From: Streptomyces sp. NBC_00102
Lineage (GTDB): Bacteria; Actinomycetota; Actinomycetes; Streptomycetales; Streptomycetaceae
DNA: 64,000 nucleotides
NCBI RefSeq assembly: GCF_026343115.1
Contig: NZ_JAPEMC010000001.1
Coordinates: 682,001 to 746,000 of the forward strand
Direction of reading: 5' to 3'
A program made the translations under genes and the position numbers. Below the pieces are notes generated by a model. It did no database searches. It was not told the origin of the DNA and worked only from the letters and a program-made list of their open reading frames with translations. Position 1 is the stretch's first letter; every line of letters begins with the position of its first letter. Positions 49,815 through 58,825 of the stretch are shown here, one piece after another.

Positions 49815-50240
49815 TCAGGCCGCCTCGGTCACCGAATCCTCCCGCCCGTAGCCGATCGCCGGCACCCCGGCGGAGGGCTGCCGGTCCCGGCGCACCGCCT
49901 CCAGGTAGCCGACGATGGCCTCGTGACTGCGGAGCAGGCACTGGATGCGGTGCGCCATGCTGTCGCGTTCGCGCTCCAGGATGGCGATCGTCTCGGTCGT
50001 GGCGCCGGAGATGTGGATGGCCGTGGGGTCGTCGATGCAGGGGAGGACCTGCTTGATGACCCGCGTGGGCAGGCCGGACTCGAGCAGGCCCTTGATCTGG
50101 AGGACCCGGTCCACGCATCCCTCGGCGTAGTCCCGGTACCCGTTCGACGCCCGCCCGGGCACCAGCAGTTCCTGTTCCTCGTAGTACCGCAGCATTCGGC
50201 GCGGCGTTCCCGTGCGCTCCGAGAGCTCACCGATCCGCAT
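49815..50240 (-). CDS. MerR-family regulator
   Basis: The 141-residue protein starts at ATG 50240 (MRIGELSERTGTPRRMLRYYEEQ). The MerR helix-turn-helix and wing cover residues 1-70 (ELLVPGRASNGYRDYAEGCVDR). A long dimerisation helix follows (ETIAILERERDSMAHRIQCLL). The C-terminal effector part is short and lacks the cysteines of metal sensors, so the ligand may be a drug-like molecule. It is divergent from an MFS gene, with a dyad in between, and should activate it. Confidence 0.9.
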   Translation of the reverse strand: MRIGELSERTGTPRRMLRYYEEQELLVPGRASNGYRDYAEGCVDRVLQIKGLLESGLPTRVIKQVLPCIDDPTAIHISGATTETIAILERERDSMAHRIQCLLRSHEAIVGYLEAVRRDRQPSAGVPAIGYGREDSVTEAA

Positions 50241-50265
50241 CCAATTCCACCCCGTTCCCCGTCCA

Positions 50266-50289
50266 CTTGACATTCACATCAATGGCAAG
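50266..50289. promoter_or_regulatory. MerR-type dyad operator
   Basis: CTTGACATT (50266-50274) and AATGGCAAG (50281-50289) are inverted with one mismatch around CACATC. The left arm includes a TTGACA -35 element on the plus strand for the MFS gene. MerR proteins bind such dyads inside stretched promoters. Confidence 0.6.
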
Positions 50290-50306
50290 GTTTGACGATA
50301 CCGGGC

Positions 50307-51524
50307 ATGTCAGCTTCTCAAACAGAGCTCCTCGGCACACCCTTGTCCGCAGAGAGCCACAAGCTCCCCATGTCCCCGCTCCTGGCCCTGTCGACGGCGG
50401 CCTTCATGGGGATTCTGACGGAGGCCCTTCCCGCCGGGGTGCTCCCCGAGATGGCCCGGGACCTCTCGGTCAGCGAGTCCGCGATGGGCCAGTCCCTCAC
50501 GATCTACGCGATCGCCACCGGCCTCTCGGCCATCCCGCTGTCCGTCACCACGGCAGCCTGGGCCCGCAGGAAACTGCTGCTTTTGGCGGTCACGGCCTTC
50601 GCCGTCGCCAACACGGTCACCGCACTCTCGTCCAGCTACTCCCTGACGATGGTGTTCCGCCTGATCGCGGGCGTCGCCGCGGCGGCCGTCTGGGCCGAAC
50701 TCGTCGGCTACGCGCGGCGGCTGGCTCCGCCCCATCTGCAGGGCCGCGCCATCGCCATCACCATGGCCGGCGTCCCGCTCGCCCTGTCGCTCGGCATCCC
50801 GCTGGGCACCTTCCTCGGCGGCCTGTTCGGCTGGCGGATGACCTTCGGCCTGGTGACCCTGATCTCCGTGGCCCTGCTGGGCTGGATCCTCGCCTCGGTC
50901 CCCGACGCCCCCGGCAAACGGCCGGAAGCCCGTGAGCCGATCCTGAAGGCGCTGGCGCTCCCCGGCGTCCCGGCGGTGCTGTTCGTGGTCGCGGCCTACG
51001 TGCTCGCCCACAACATCCTGTACACGTACATCGCCACCTTCCTCGACGAGAACGGCATGGGCGACTCCCGTGACGTGGTGCTGCTCGTCTTCGGCATCGC
51101 CTCCGTGGTGAGCATCCTGATCACCGGCGCCCTGGTCGACCGCAGACTGCGCCGGCTGACGATCATCAGCAGCGCCCTGTTCCTGGCCTCCGCGGTCCTC
51201 CTGGCCCTGCTGGCCGGCAACATCGTCGTGGTCTACGGCGCGATGGTGCTCTGGGGCCTGGGCTGGGGCGGTGTCACCACCCTCCTCCAGACCGCCGTCA
51301 CCGACGCGGGCGGCGAACGGGGGCAGGCCCTGCTGGTCACCACGTGGAACTCCTTCATGGCCGGCGGCGGAGCCGTGGGCGGCCTCCTCCTGGGCGGTAT
51401 CGGCCCCGGCTCCTTCGCCTGGAGCGTCCTCGCGCTCATGGCGCCCGTGCTGATCGTCGTGGTCCTGGCCCGCAAGCACGCGTTCCCCGCGAAGCGGCCG
51501 GACATGGTCCCGGAAGACCGCTGA
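50307..51524 (+). CDS. MFS transporter (drug/sugar efflux type)
   Basis: The 405-residue protein has 12 membrane helices: LALSTAAFMGILTEALPAGVLP, then LIAGVAAAAVWAELVGYARRL, and the second half from about 210 (VLFVVAAYVLAHNILYTYI). It is closest to the AraJ/chloramphenicol-resistance-type exporters (motif MGQSLTIYAIATGLSAIP). The start is ATG 50307. Divergence from the MerR gene and the dyad suggest drug-induced expression. The substrate is unknown. Confidence 0.88.
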   Translation: MSASQTELLGTPLSAESHKLPMSPLLALSTAAFMGILTEALPAGVLPEMARDLSVSESAMGQSLTIYAIATGLSAIPLSVTTAAWARRKLLLLAVTAFAVANTVTALSSSYSLTMVFRLIAGVAAAAVWAELVGYARRLAPPHLQGRAIAITMAGVPLALSLGIPLGTFLGGLFGWRMTFGLVTLISVALLGWILASVPDAPGKRPEAREPILKALALPGVPAVLFVVAAYVLAHNILYTYIATFLDENGMGDSRDVVLLVFGIASVVSILITGALVDRRLRRLTIISSALFLASAVLLALLAGNIVVVYGAMVLWGLGWGGVTTLLQTAVTDAGGERGQALLVTTWNSFMAGGGAVGGLLLGGIGPGSFAWSVLALMAPVLIVVVLARKHAFPAKRPDMVPEDR

Positions 51525-51720
51525 ATCCGCAGAAACCCAGCACTTTCCGAGGCCGCTGCACCACCAGGCCGCCGCACTGCCCCCGCCAGGTCGAACGAAC
51601 ACGCACACGATGATCGTTCGGCGTGGCAGCCGGGGCATCCGGGCTCACGGTTCCCCGCTCCACACCACCGGGGGCGGGGTCTTCCAGCCTCCCTGCGCGC
51701 AGAGCCCTGGAGTCATCCCG

Positions 51721-51969
51721 GTGTCGTTCCTCATTTCCGTGGCGGTCGTCTGCCTGTTCGTGGGCCACTTCCTGCTGCGGCAGGAGCGGAACCGCGAGGC
51801 GGTGGCAATGCTCCGCCACGTCGACGGCCATCTGAACGGCCTGCCCTGGCGCTACTGCCCCAAGCCCTTCGACGCTCTCCGCTACCGGGCGCTGCGCACC
51901 CGGGCCGCCCGTCGTTCCCTGCGGGAGAAGCGGCGGAATCCGGTGAAGCGGGACGAGCGGCGCGGCTGA
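51721..51969 (+). CDS. Small membrane-anchored hypothetical protein
   Basis: From GTG 51721 the protein has 82 residues. One N-terminal membrane helix (SFLISVAVVCLFVGHFLL) is followed by a strongly basic cytosolic part (RNREAVAMLRHVDGHL, RYCPKPFDALRYRALR, SLREKRRNPVKRDERR). No family is recognised. The longer frame from 51610 lacks codon bias before the GTG. It lies between the MFS gene and the spore-associated protein gene. Confidence 0.6.
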   Translation: MSFLISVAVVCLFVGHFLLRQERNREAVAMLRHVDGHLNGLPWRYCPKPFDALRYRALRTRAARRSLREKRRNPVKRDERRG

Positions 51970-52162
51970 GCGGGACGGCCGCGCGGCGCGGCCGTCCTCC
52001 GTCCCGCGCGACCACACCGGCCACCGCTCTCCCTCCCGCGCGTCCCCGGCGACGGCCACCCGATTCCCCGGCATCTCTTCGAGAAGCGAGTGCAACCTTC
52101 CTCACCCTTCGGCGGTCACATCAAGTGGGAGCAAACGCTCTTGGAGTAACAAGGGGGAAATT

Positions 52163-52612
52163 ATGGGATTCGCGCGTAATGTCGCGGCTGTCGGGGCGTT
52201 GACCGCTCTGGTGGCGGGGACCACGGCGGCGTTCGCCGCCACCGCCCAGGCCGCGCCGAACGTCACGCCGCAGGGGGTCTGCGGCAGTGCCTACAAGACC
52301 GTGAACTCGGCGCCCGTCGGGTCGCTGGGCACCGTCTACCTCACCTACAACTCCGCGAACGGCAACAACTGCGTCGCGACCATCCGTTCCAACCCGGGCA
52401 CCGTGAAGTACATGTCCGCGTACATCTACGTGCCGGACACCGACGCCTGGGCCGAGGACTACGGCAACTACACCTCGTACGCGGGCCCGGGCCGTGTCTA
52501 CGGCAAGGGCCACTGCGTGAGCTGGGGCGGCAACATCGACAACATCCACGTGTCGGTGGAGAACTCCAACTGCGCGACCCTGAGGGAGCAGCGGGTCACC
52601 ACCATCGGCTGA
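52163..52612 (+). CDS. Spore-associated protein A-like secreted protein
   Basis: The 149-residue protein has a signal peptide (VAAVGALTALVAGTTAAFA, cleavage near AQA-APN). The mature domain contains QGVCGSAYKTVNSAPVG, GTVYLTYNSANGNNCVATI, DYGNYTSYAGPGRVYGKGHC and an end with four cysteines in all. This matches spore-associated protein A, an abundant protein of Streptomyces spore surfaces. It is exported by Sec. An AAGGGGG ribosome site precedes the ATG. Confidence 0.88.
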   Translation: MGFARNVAAVGALTALVAGTTAAFAATAQAAPNVTPQGVCGSAYKTVNSAPVGSLGTVYLTYNSANGNNCVATIRSNPGTVKYMSAYIYVPDTDAWAEDYGNYTSYAGPGRVYGKGHCVSWGGNIDNIHVSVENSNCATLREQRVTTIG

Positions 52613-52680
52613 CCGGCAGGCAGTGAGCGGAAGGGCGGTACCGGAGGCGGGCCGGCCGGCACCCCCCTGCGCGCGACACG

Positions 52681-52713
52681 GCGGGCCCGGGAGCATCACG
52701 CTCCCGGGCCCGC
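52681..52713. terminator. Bidirectional terminator, SapA-like/helicase
   Basis: GCGGGCCCGGGAGC (52681-52694) and its exact complement (52700-52713) form a 14-bp stem with loop ATCAC between convergent genes. Confidence 0.9.
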
Positions 52714-52731
52714 TCCGTCGTCCGTGCGCCC

Positions 52732-55560
52732 TCAGCCCACCGAGCTGTACGCCACCACTCCGCGCAGCACCTCGTCGACGGCCTTGCGGGCGTTCTTCGC
52801 CACCGTGCTGCCCTCGCGCGGGGCGGCGGCGGCCACCTGACCGAGGACGTCGATGACCTGCTTGCACCAGCGGACGAAGTCACCGGCGGGCATCTCCGCC
52901 TCGCGCAGCACCTCGTCCAGAGTGCGGCCCGAGGCCCACATGTAGACCGCCCAGGCGAAGCCGAGGTCGGGCTCGCGCTGACCGACCCCCTCGGTCTGGT
53001 TGATCTTGAAGTCCTCTTCCAGGGCATCGAGCCGTCCCCAGATGCGGACCATCTCGGCCATGGCGGTCTTCGCCGGGCCGGACGGCAGCTTGGGTGCCAC
53101 CGCGTCGTCCGCCTGCCGCGCCTCGTACACCAACGCCGATACGCAGGCCGCGAGTTCGGCCGGGTTGAGGCCCTCCCAGACGCCGTCCCGCAGACATTCG
53201 CTCGCCAGCAGGTCCAACTCGCCGTAGAGGCGTGCCAGTCGGCGGCCGTGCTCGGTGACCTCGTTGGAGCGGAGGTAGTCCAGCTCGGTCAGCAGGGCGA
53301 CGATCCGGTCGAAGGTGCGGGCGATGGTGTTCGTACGCCCCTCGATGCGGTTCTCCAGCTGCCGGGTGTCGCGCTTGAGGCGGTGGTACCGCTCCGCCCA
53401 GCGGGCGTGGTCCTCGCGCTCGTCGCAGCCGTGGCACGGGTGGGCCCGCAGCTCGGTGCGCAGGCGCGCGATCTCCCGGTCGTCGGCCGCCGCCGCGCGC
53501 CCCTTGCGGTGGCGGTCCGGCACGATGTGCCCGGCCTTGGTCCGCAGGGCGGAGGCGAGGTCGCGGCGGGACTGCGGCGAGCGCGGGTTGAACGTCTTGG
53601 GCACCCGCATCCGCTCGATGGCCTCCACCGGGACCGGAAAGTCCATCGACGCCAGCCGCTTCACCTGGCGCTCCGCGGTGAGCACCAGGGGGCGGGGACC
53701 GTCGTGCTGGTCGAAGCCGCGGTGGCCGTTGGCCCGCCCGGCGGGGATTCCGGGGTCGAGCACCAGCGCGAGGCCGGCGAACTTGCCGGTCGGCACGTGG
53801 ATGATGTCGCCCGGCTTGAGCTTCTCCAGGGAGGAGGCGGCCGCGGCACGGCGCTGCGACGCCCCCTGCTTGGCCAGGTCGGTCTCACGGTCCTTGAGGT
53901 CCCGGCGCAGCCGGGCGTACTCCTCGAAGTCCCCGAGATGGCAGGTCATGCCCTCGCGGTACCCCTCCAGGCCCTCTTCGTTCCGCTGGACCTGGCGGGA
54001 GATCCCGACGACCGAGCGGTCCGCCTGGAACTGCGCGAAGGAGGTCTCCAGCAGCTCGCGCGAACGGTGCCGCCCGAACTGCTGAACGAGGTTGACCGCC
54101 ATGTTGTACGAGGGACGGAAGCTGGAGCGGAGCGGGTACGTACGCGTCCCCGCGAGCCCGGCCAGCGCGCCCGGGTCGAGGCCGCGCTGCCACAGCACCA
54201 CGGCGTGGCCCTCGACATCGATGCCACGACGTCCTGCGCGGCCGGTGAGCTGGGTGTACTCGCCCGGCGTGATGTCCGCGTGCTGCTCGCCGTTCCACTT
54301 GACGAGCTTCTCCAGCACCACCGAGCGCGCCGGCATGTTGATGCCGAGCGCGAGGGTCTCGGTGGCGAAGACGGCCTTGACGAGACCGCGGACGAAGAGC
54401 TCCTCCACGACCTCCTTGAAGGTCGGCAGCATGCCCGCGTGGTGCGCGGCGATGCCCCGCTCCAGCCCTTCGAGCCACTCGTAGTACCCGAGGACGTGCA
54501 GGTCCTCGGTGGGGATGGAGGCGGTCCGCTCCTCGACGATCTCCCGCACGAGGCGGCGCTTGTCGTCGTCGTTGAGCCGCAGCCCGGCGGCGAGGCACTG
54601 CTGGACGGCCGCCTCGCAGCCGGCCCGGCTGAAGATGAAGGTGATGGCGGGCAGCAGACCCTCGGTGTCCAGCCGGTCGATCACCTCGGCGCGGGAGGGC
54701 GTCCAGATCCGGCTGCGCTGGCGGCGCTCGCGCTCGCGGTCGGCCTCGCGCACCATCTTGCCGCGCCGGCGGTCGCGCGGGTTGTAACCGGCCTGGCTCT
54801 CCATGCGGGCGAGCCGGATCAAGTCGGGATTGGTCTCGCGGCGGGCCGAACCGCGGCCGCCGTGGTCGGTCTCCTCCTCGAAGAGGTCGTACATCCGGCG
54901 TCCGGCCAGCACGTGCTGCCAGAGCGGGACCGGCCGCTCCTCGGAGACGATGACCTCGGTGTCGCCGCGCACGGTGTCCAGCCAGTCTCCGAACTCCTCG
55001 GCGTTGGAGACGGTCGCGGAGAGCGAGACCAGGGTCACGGATTCGGGCAGGTGGATGATCACTTCCTCCCAGACCGCGCCCCGGAAGCGGTCGGAGAGGT
55101 AGTGCACCTCGTCCATCACGACGTATCCGAGTCCGTTGAGGGACTGGGAGCCCGCGTAGAGCATGTTCCGCAGGACCTCGGTGGTCATCACGACCACCGG
55201 CGCCTCGGAGTTGACACTGTTGTCACCGGTCAGCAGGCCGACCTTGTCGGCGCCGTAGCGCTTGACCAGGTCGGCGAACTTCTGGTTGGAGAGCGCCTTG
55301 ATCGGCGTGGTGTAGAAGCACTTGCGCCCCTGCTCCAGGGCGAGGTGCACCGCGAATTCGCCGACGATCGTCTTGCCCGAACCGGTCGGGGCGGCGACCA
55401 GCACGCCCTTGCCCGCTTCCAGCGCCTTGCAGGCCTCTATCTGGAAGGGGTCGAGTTCGAACTCGTACATCTCGCGGAAGGGCCACAGCGCCGTGGCCAT
55501 CTCGGCCTGGCGGAGGCGGGAGGCGTGGTAGCGCTCGGCTGGTGAGAGGTCCTCTGTCAT
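52732..55560 (-). CDS. helY: DEAD/DEAH-box RNA helicase HelY (Ski2/Mtr4-like)
   Basis: The 942-residue protein starts at ATG 55560 (MTEDLSPAERYHASRLRQ). Motif I is AAPTGSGKTIVGEF (residues 56-68), II MDEVHYLSD, III SLSATVSN and [15 protein letters not shown]. The insertion and C-terminal part match DSHCT helicases (VRIWGRLDALEEDFKI near the end). It unwinds structured RNA using ATP and probably feeds RNA decay or ribosome maturation. Typical HelY is 900-950 residues. It is the last gene of the block pafA to helY. Confidence 0.95.
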   Translation of the reverse strand: MTEDLSPAERYHASRLRQAEMATALWPFREMYEFELDPFQIEACKALEAGKGVLVAAPTGSGKTIVGEFAVHLALEQGRKCFYTTPIKALSNQKFADLVKRYGADKVGLLTGDNSVNSEAPVVVMTTEVLRNMLYAGSQSLNGLGYVVMDEVHYLSDRFRGAVWEEVIIHLPESVTLVSLSATVSNAEEFGDWLDTVRGDTEVIVSEERPVPLWQHVLAGRRMYDLFEEETDHGGRGSARRETNPDLIRLARMESQAGYNPRDRRRGKMVREADRERERRQRSRIWTPSRAEVIDRLDTEGLLPAITFIFSRAGCEAAVQQCLAAGLRLNDDDKRRLVREIVEERTASIPTEDLHVLGYYEWLEGLERGIAAHHAGMLPTFKEVVEELFVRGLVKAVFATETLALGINMPARSVVLEKLVKWNGEQHADITPGEYTQLTGRAGRRGIDVEGHAVVLWQRGLDPGALAGLAGTRTYPLRSSFRPSYNMAVNLVQQFGRHRSRELLETSFAQFQADRSVVGISRQVQRNEEGLEGYREGMTCHLGDFEEYARLRRDLKDRETDLAKQGASQRRAAAASSLEKLKPGDIIHVPTGKFAGLALVLDPGIPAGRANGHRGFDQHDGPRPLVLTAERQVKRLASMDFPVPVEAIERMRVPKTFNPRSPQSRRDLASALRTKAGHIVPDRHRKGRAAAADDREIARLRTELRAHPCHGCDEREDHARWAERYHRLKRDTRQLENRIEGRTNTIARTFDRIVALLTELDYLRSNEVTEHGRRLARLYGELDLLASECLRDGVWEGLNPAELAACVSALVYEARQADDAVAPKLPSGPAKTAMAEMVRIWGRLDALEEDFKINQTEGVGQREPDLGFAWAVYMWASGRTLDEVLREAEMPAGDFVRWCKQVIDVLGQVAAAAPREGSTVAKNARKAVDEVLRGVVAYSSVG

Positions 55561-55685
55561 CTTGCTGTCGAGCCTACCCGCCACCTCCGACAGTCCATGC
55601 GCCCTTTTTCTCGCCCGCACCCCCGGCCGCCGAGCCTGTCGGCCCTGAACCCTGCGACCCGTGAGTCCGCCGGCCGGTGAACCTG

Positions 55686-56576
55686 TCAGCCGGTGAGGAC
55701 GCGTACGGCACCCGGTACGCACACCGCGGTCACCGGGAGCGCTCCCAGGGGTTCGCCGTCGGCGTAGGCGGTGGTGGCCGGCGCGGCCAGTTCGACGGAA
55801 GCCGCGCGGTGGACGGTGACCACGGGGTGGCCGAGATGGGTGCCCCGGTAAACCTTCGGGAAGACCTTCAGCAGGGTGGTCCGGCTGCAGTCGCCGACGA
55901 CGGTCACGTCGAAGAGGCCGTCGTCCATGACGGCGTCCGCGCAGATCCGCATGCCGCCGCCGTAGGAGGTCCCGTTGCCGACCGCGACCAGCGTCGCCTC
56001 GATCTCCAAGGCGGCCCCGCCGTCCAGCCGTATCCGGTAGGGCACCGGCCGGAAGGAGGCCAGCTCGGCGAGGATCGCCAGGTCGTACTTGATGCGGCCG
56101 GGGAACAGGCGCATCCGGTTGCCCCGGTCGTTGACCCGGGAGTCGAAGCCGGAAGCCAGCACCGTGCCGAACCACCGGTCTCCGGCCCGCCCGAGGTCGA
56201 GGGTGCGTATGCCGTCCCGCTTCAGGGCGTCGGCGGCCAGCCGGCCGGCCGCCGCCGGGTCGCGCACCGGCAGCCCGAGGGTGCGGGCGTAGTCGTTGCC
56301 GGTGCCCACGGCCACCACCCCGAGCGGGGTCCGGGTACCGGCCACCGCCTGGAGCGCCAGGGAGACCATGCCGTCCCCGCCCACCGCGATCAGCGCCCCC
56401 GTACCGCCGCCCACGGCGTCCCGCGCCCGGCGCAGCGCGTCGTCCGCGTTCTCGCCGAGCACGGTGCGTACGGAGAATCCGGCCTCCCGCAACGCGGAAG
56501 CGGCCGGCTGCGCGGCGTGCGCGCCCCGGCCGCTGCCCGCGGTGGGATTGACGAAGAGGGTGATCTCGCTGGTCAC
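55686..56576 (-). CDS. Diacylglycerol/lipid kinase family protein
   Basis: The 296-residue protein shows the DagK/YegS fold: ITLFVNPTAGSGRGAHAA, GALIAVGGDGMVSLALQA (the GGDG nucleotide loop), VAVGTGNDYARTLGLP and NGTSYGGGMRICADAVMDDG. It phosphorylates diacylglycerol or a related lipid at the membrane. The GTG start at 56576 lies 18 bases after the tatC stop, so it may be cotranscribed with tatAC. Confidence 0.9.
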   Translation of the reverse strand: MTSEITLFVNPTAGSGRGAHAAQPAASALREAGFSVRTVLGENADDALRRARDAVGGGTGALIAVGGDGMVSLALQAVAGTRTPLGVVAVGTGNDYARTLGLPVRDPAAAGRLAADALKRDGIRTLDLGRAGDRWFGTVLASGFDSRVNDRGNRMRLFPGRIKYDLAILAELASFRPVPYRIRLDGGAALEIEATLVAVGNGTSYGGGMRICADAVMDDGLFDVTVVGDCSRTTLLKVFPKVYRGTHLGHPVVTVHRAASVELAAPATTAYADGEPLGALPVTAVCVPGAVRVLTG

Positions 56577-56594
56577 CCGCCGGACCCTACAAGG

Positions 56595-57560
56595 TCAGGT
56601 GATGTCGTCGTAACCGTTGAGAGGTTGCGATCCGGCACCGTCCTGCTCGCCCGAGGCCTGACCGGGAAGGGTGGCCCGCCGCGCGGACACGCTCTCCACC
56701 TCGTCGATGCGTTCGGGGGTGAGGTCGAGATCCGAGGCCTCGTCGTCGTCGAGGTCGGCGTCCGGGTTGCCGCGGTTGCGACGCTTGTCGTTCAGGAGCG
56801 AGAAGCCCGTCGCGATGAAGTACAGGACGGCCAGGGGGCCGGCCAGCAGCAGCATCGAGAGCGGTTCGCCGCCGGGGGTGGCGATGGCGGCGAAGGCGGT
56901 GAGACCGACGATCATCCCGCGCCACCAGCCGAGCATCCGCTTTCCGGTGACCATCCCGGTCAGGTTCAGCGCGACGAGCAGCAGAGGAAGCTCGAAGGCC
57001 AGGCCGAAGACCACGATCATGCGGGTGAGCAGGTCGAGGTAGCTGTCGAGCCCGATCTGGTTCTGCACGCTGTCCGGACTGAACCCGAGCATGATCTGCG
57101 CGGTCTGCGGCAGGATCAGGTAGGCGAGGTAACCGCCGGCCAGGAAGAGCGGTGCGCCGATGACGGCGAAGCCGTAGGCGTACCGCTTCTCGCCCTTGTG
57201 CAGGCCCGGCGCCACGAAGGCCCAGAGCTGGTAGAGCCAGACCGGCGTGGCCAGAAGCACGCCGGACATGAGAGCGACCTTGAGGGCGTTGGTGAACGGC
57301 GCCATCAGGGTGTCGGTCTTCAGCAGCGCGCAGGGTTTGCCGTTGACCGCGGTGACCACGCCGTCCTTGCAGCCGACCGACGAGAGAATCGGCCGCAGAA
57401 GGAAGTCGTAGATGTCCTTCTGGAAGAAGGCGGCGACGATGGTCACCACGACAATGGCCAGAACGGCCTTCAGCAGCCGGTTACGCAACTCACGCAGGTG
57501 ATCGAGGAGGGGCATCCGCCCCTCGTCGTTCTTCTCCTGCTTGCGGGCAGACTTGAGCAA
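56595..57560 (-). CDS. tatC: Sec-independent translocase TatC
   Basis: The 321-residue protein has the signature start MPLLDHLRELRNRLLKAVLA and six helices. The periplasmic region TDTLMAPFTNALKVALM, the FALPLLL-type stretch VFGLAFELPLLLVALNLTG and RMIVVFG are visible. A charged tail of about 60 residues follows, as in other Streptomyces. TatC recognises the twin-arginine signals of folded exported proteins, such as the glycosylhydrolase here. It lies 49 bases after tatA. Confidence 0.97.
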   Translation of the reverse strand: MLKSARKQEKNDEGRMPLLDHLRELRNRLLKAVLAIVVVTIVAAFFQKDIYDFLLRPILSSVGCKDGVVTAVNGKPCALLKTDTLMAPFTNALKVALMSGVLLATPVWLYQLWAFVAPGLHKGEKRYAYGFAVIGAPLFLAGGYLAYLILPQTAQIMLGFSPDSVQNQIGLDSYLDLLTRMIVVFGLAFELPLLLVALNLTGMVTGKRMLGWWRGMIVGLTAFAAIATPGGEPLSMLLLAGPLAVLYFIATGFSLLNDKRRNRGNPDADLDDDEASDLDLTPERIDEVESVSARRATLPGQASGEQDGAGSQPLNGYDDIT

Positions 57561-57609
57561 CCCACTTCCCTCGTCTCGTGCGGCAGCTGTCGGTTGAGCG
57601 GATCAGCTG

Positions 57610-57903
57610 TCAGCTCTGGGTGGTGGGGTTGGTCTCGTTGACGGGGCGCGCGCTGGTCACGTCGCCCGGAGCGGCCTGGATGGTACGGGCCGCGGCAGGC
57701 TGCGGGGCGGGCTGGGCGGCCGTCTCGGCGGCCGGGGTGGCGGGTTCCGCGTCGTCGCGCTTCATCGCCTTCGCCTCGCTCTTGAGGATGCGGGCGGACT
57801 TCCCGAGCGAACGCGCCATGTCCGGAAGCTTCTTGGCACCGAAGAGCAGCAGGATGACAGCGATGATCAGAACGATCTCTAGGGGCTTCAGATTGCCGAT
57901 CAT
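57610..57903 (-). CDS. tatA: Sec-independent translocase TatA
   Basis: The 97-residue protein has one N-terminal helix with the family pattern ([35 protein letters not shown]), the FGxKKLP hinge, an amphipathic helix and an Ala/Pro tail. It forms the export pore with TatC. The sequence is broken here for length; all parts are in one frame from 57903. Confidence 0.97.
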   Translation of the reverse strand: MIGNLKPLEIVLIIAVILLLFGAKKLPDMARSLGKSARILKSEAKAMKRDDAEPATPAAETAAQPAPQPAAARTIQAAPGDVTSARPVNETNPTTQS

Positions 57904-58122
57904 GTGTGCGACTTCCTTCTCACTGGGGTGACTGGAGGAACGGGCTCACTACCCGATCAGTCGGACACGCGTCCGAACCGTCAGCTGGCAGCGATCGTAA
58001 CCCGCAGTGGTAAACGCGAGGCAATGCCTGCGCATACACGCGGTTCCGGACCACGCCTCCTGCCTGGGCCGACCTCAGCAGCGTACCGCGCGGTCCACGG
58101 ATTCCAGAGGCCGCGGCCCCCG

Positions 58123-58320
58123 CTACCGCAGGACGTCCGCCGTGGAGGCGAGGCGCGTCGCGGCCCGTTCCAGGTCCTGGGCGGCCCGGTTGATCCGCTC
58201 CGAGGTGGTCGCCACCTGGCGGCCGAGCCGCCGGACTTCGAGGAAGACCCGGACGGCGAGAACACCGAGCACGGCGATGCCCAGGAACCCGAGAGCGATG
58301 GCGATCATCGGCCAGAACAT
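58123..58320 (-). CDS. Small membrane protein (DUF948-like)
   Basis: The 65-residue protein has one helix (IALGFLGIAVLGVLAVRVFL) and a cytosolic coiled coil (RRLGRQVATTSERINRAAQDL, ERAATRLAST). It resembles DUF948 stubs found near tatA in actinobacteria. The function is unknown. ATG 58320 is the only good start. Confidence 0.72.
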   Translation of the reverse strand: MFWPMIAIALGFLGIAVLGVLAVRVFLEVRRLGRQVATTSERINRAAQDLERAATRLASTADVLR

Positions 58321-58338
58321 GCGGGCGGAACCTCTTTC

Positions 58339-58400
58339 GGACTCGGACTCGGCCCTCGGACTCGGCCCTCGGACTCGGCCCTCGGGCTCGGGCTTCGGGC
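58339..58400. repeat. 13-bp tandem repeats
   Basis: Units based on GGACTCGGCCCTC recur about four times, decaying to GGGCTCGGG, between two minus-strand genes. No coding role is seen. Confidence 0.75.
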
Positions 58401-58404
58401 TCGG

Positions 58405-58719
58405 CTAAGGAGCGGTGTGCAGCCGCAGAGTACGTACGCCGCCGCAGGTGAGGAGCTCGACGATGCGCTCCCCGGCGGGCTTGCGCACGGCCGAACCGCA
58501 CTCGGGACAGGTGAAGGAGTAGAAGGTGGTACGGGGCCCCGCACCGATCGCGAGCCGCAGCGCCTCGGCGCCGAGCTCGAAGCGCGTACGGCAGTCGGGG
58601 CAGCCGGCCCGGAAGCGCACGACGTGGGCCGCCGCCGCGCGCCGGGGCGCTTCCCGGGACCCGGTGGCACGGGCCCTCCGGGAGATCGTGCCCGTCGTGC
58701 CGTCCTGCGTTCCGGTCAT
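58405..58719 (-). CDS. Zinc-ribbon protein
   Basis: The 104-residue protein starts at ATG 58719 (MTGTQDGTTGTISRRARATG). It has two CxxC knuckles, CPDC in AGCPDCRTRFELGAEALRLA and CPEC in SFTCPECGSAVRKPAGERI, which make one zinc site. It may bind nucleic acid or a protein partner. It lies below pafC. A 20-bp repeat array covers its upstream region, giving several in-frame or nearby ATG codons, so the exact start is uncertain. Confidence 0.7.
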   Translation of the reverse strand: MTGTQDGTTGTISRRARATGSREAPRRAAAAHVVRFRAGCPDCRTRFELGAEALRLAIGAGPRTTFYSFTCPECGSAVRKPAGERIVELLTCGGVRTLRLHTAP

Positions 58720-58825
58720 CGTCGGACCACACCGTTCATCGTCGGACCACACCGTTCATCGCCACGCCGTTCATCGTCGGGCCACGCCGTTCATCGATAC
58801 GCCCGTCATCGTCAGGCCACGCCGT
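58717..58825. repeat. 20-bp tandem repeats around the zinc-ribbon start
   Basis: CATCGTCGGACCACACCGTT is present twice without mismatch (58717-58736, 58737-58756). Decaying copies of 15-20 bp continue to 58825, reaching the end of pafC. On the minus strand each unit carries ATG. Confidence 0.82.
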
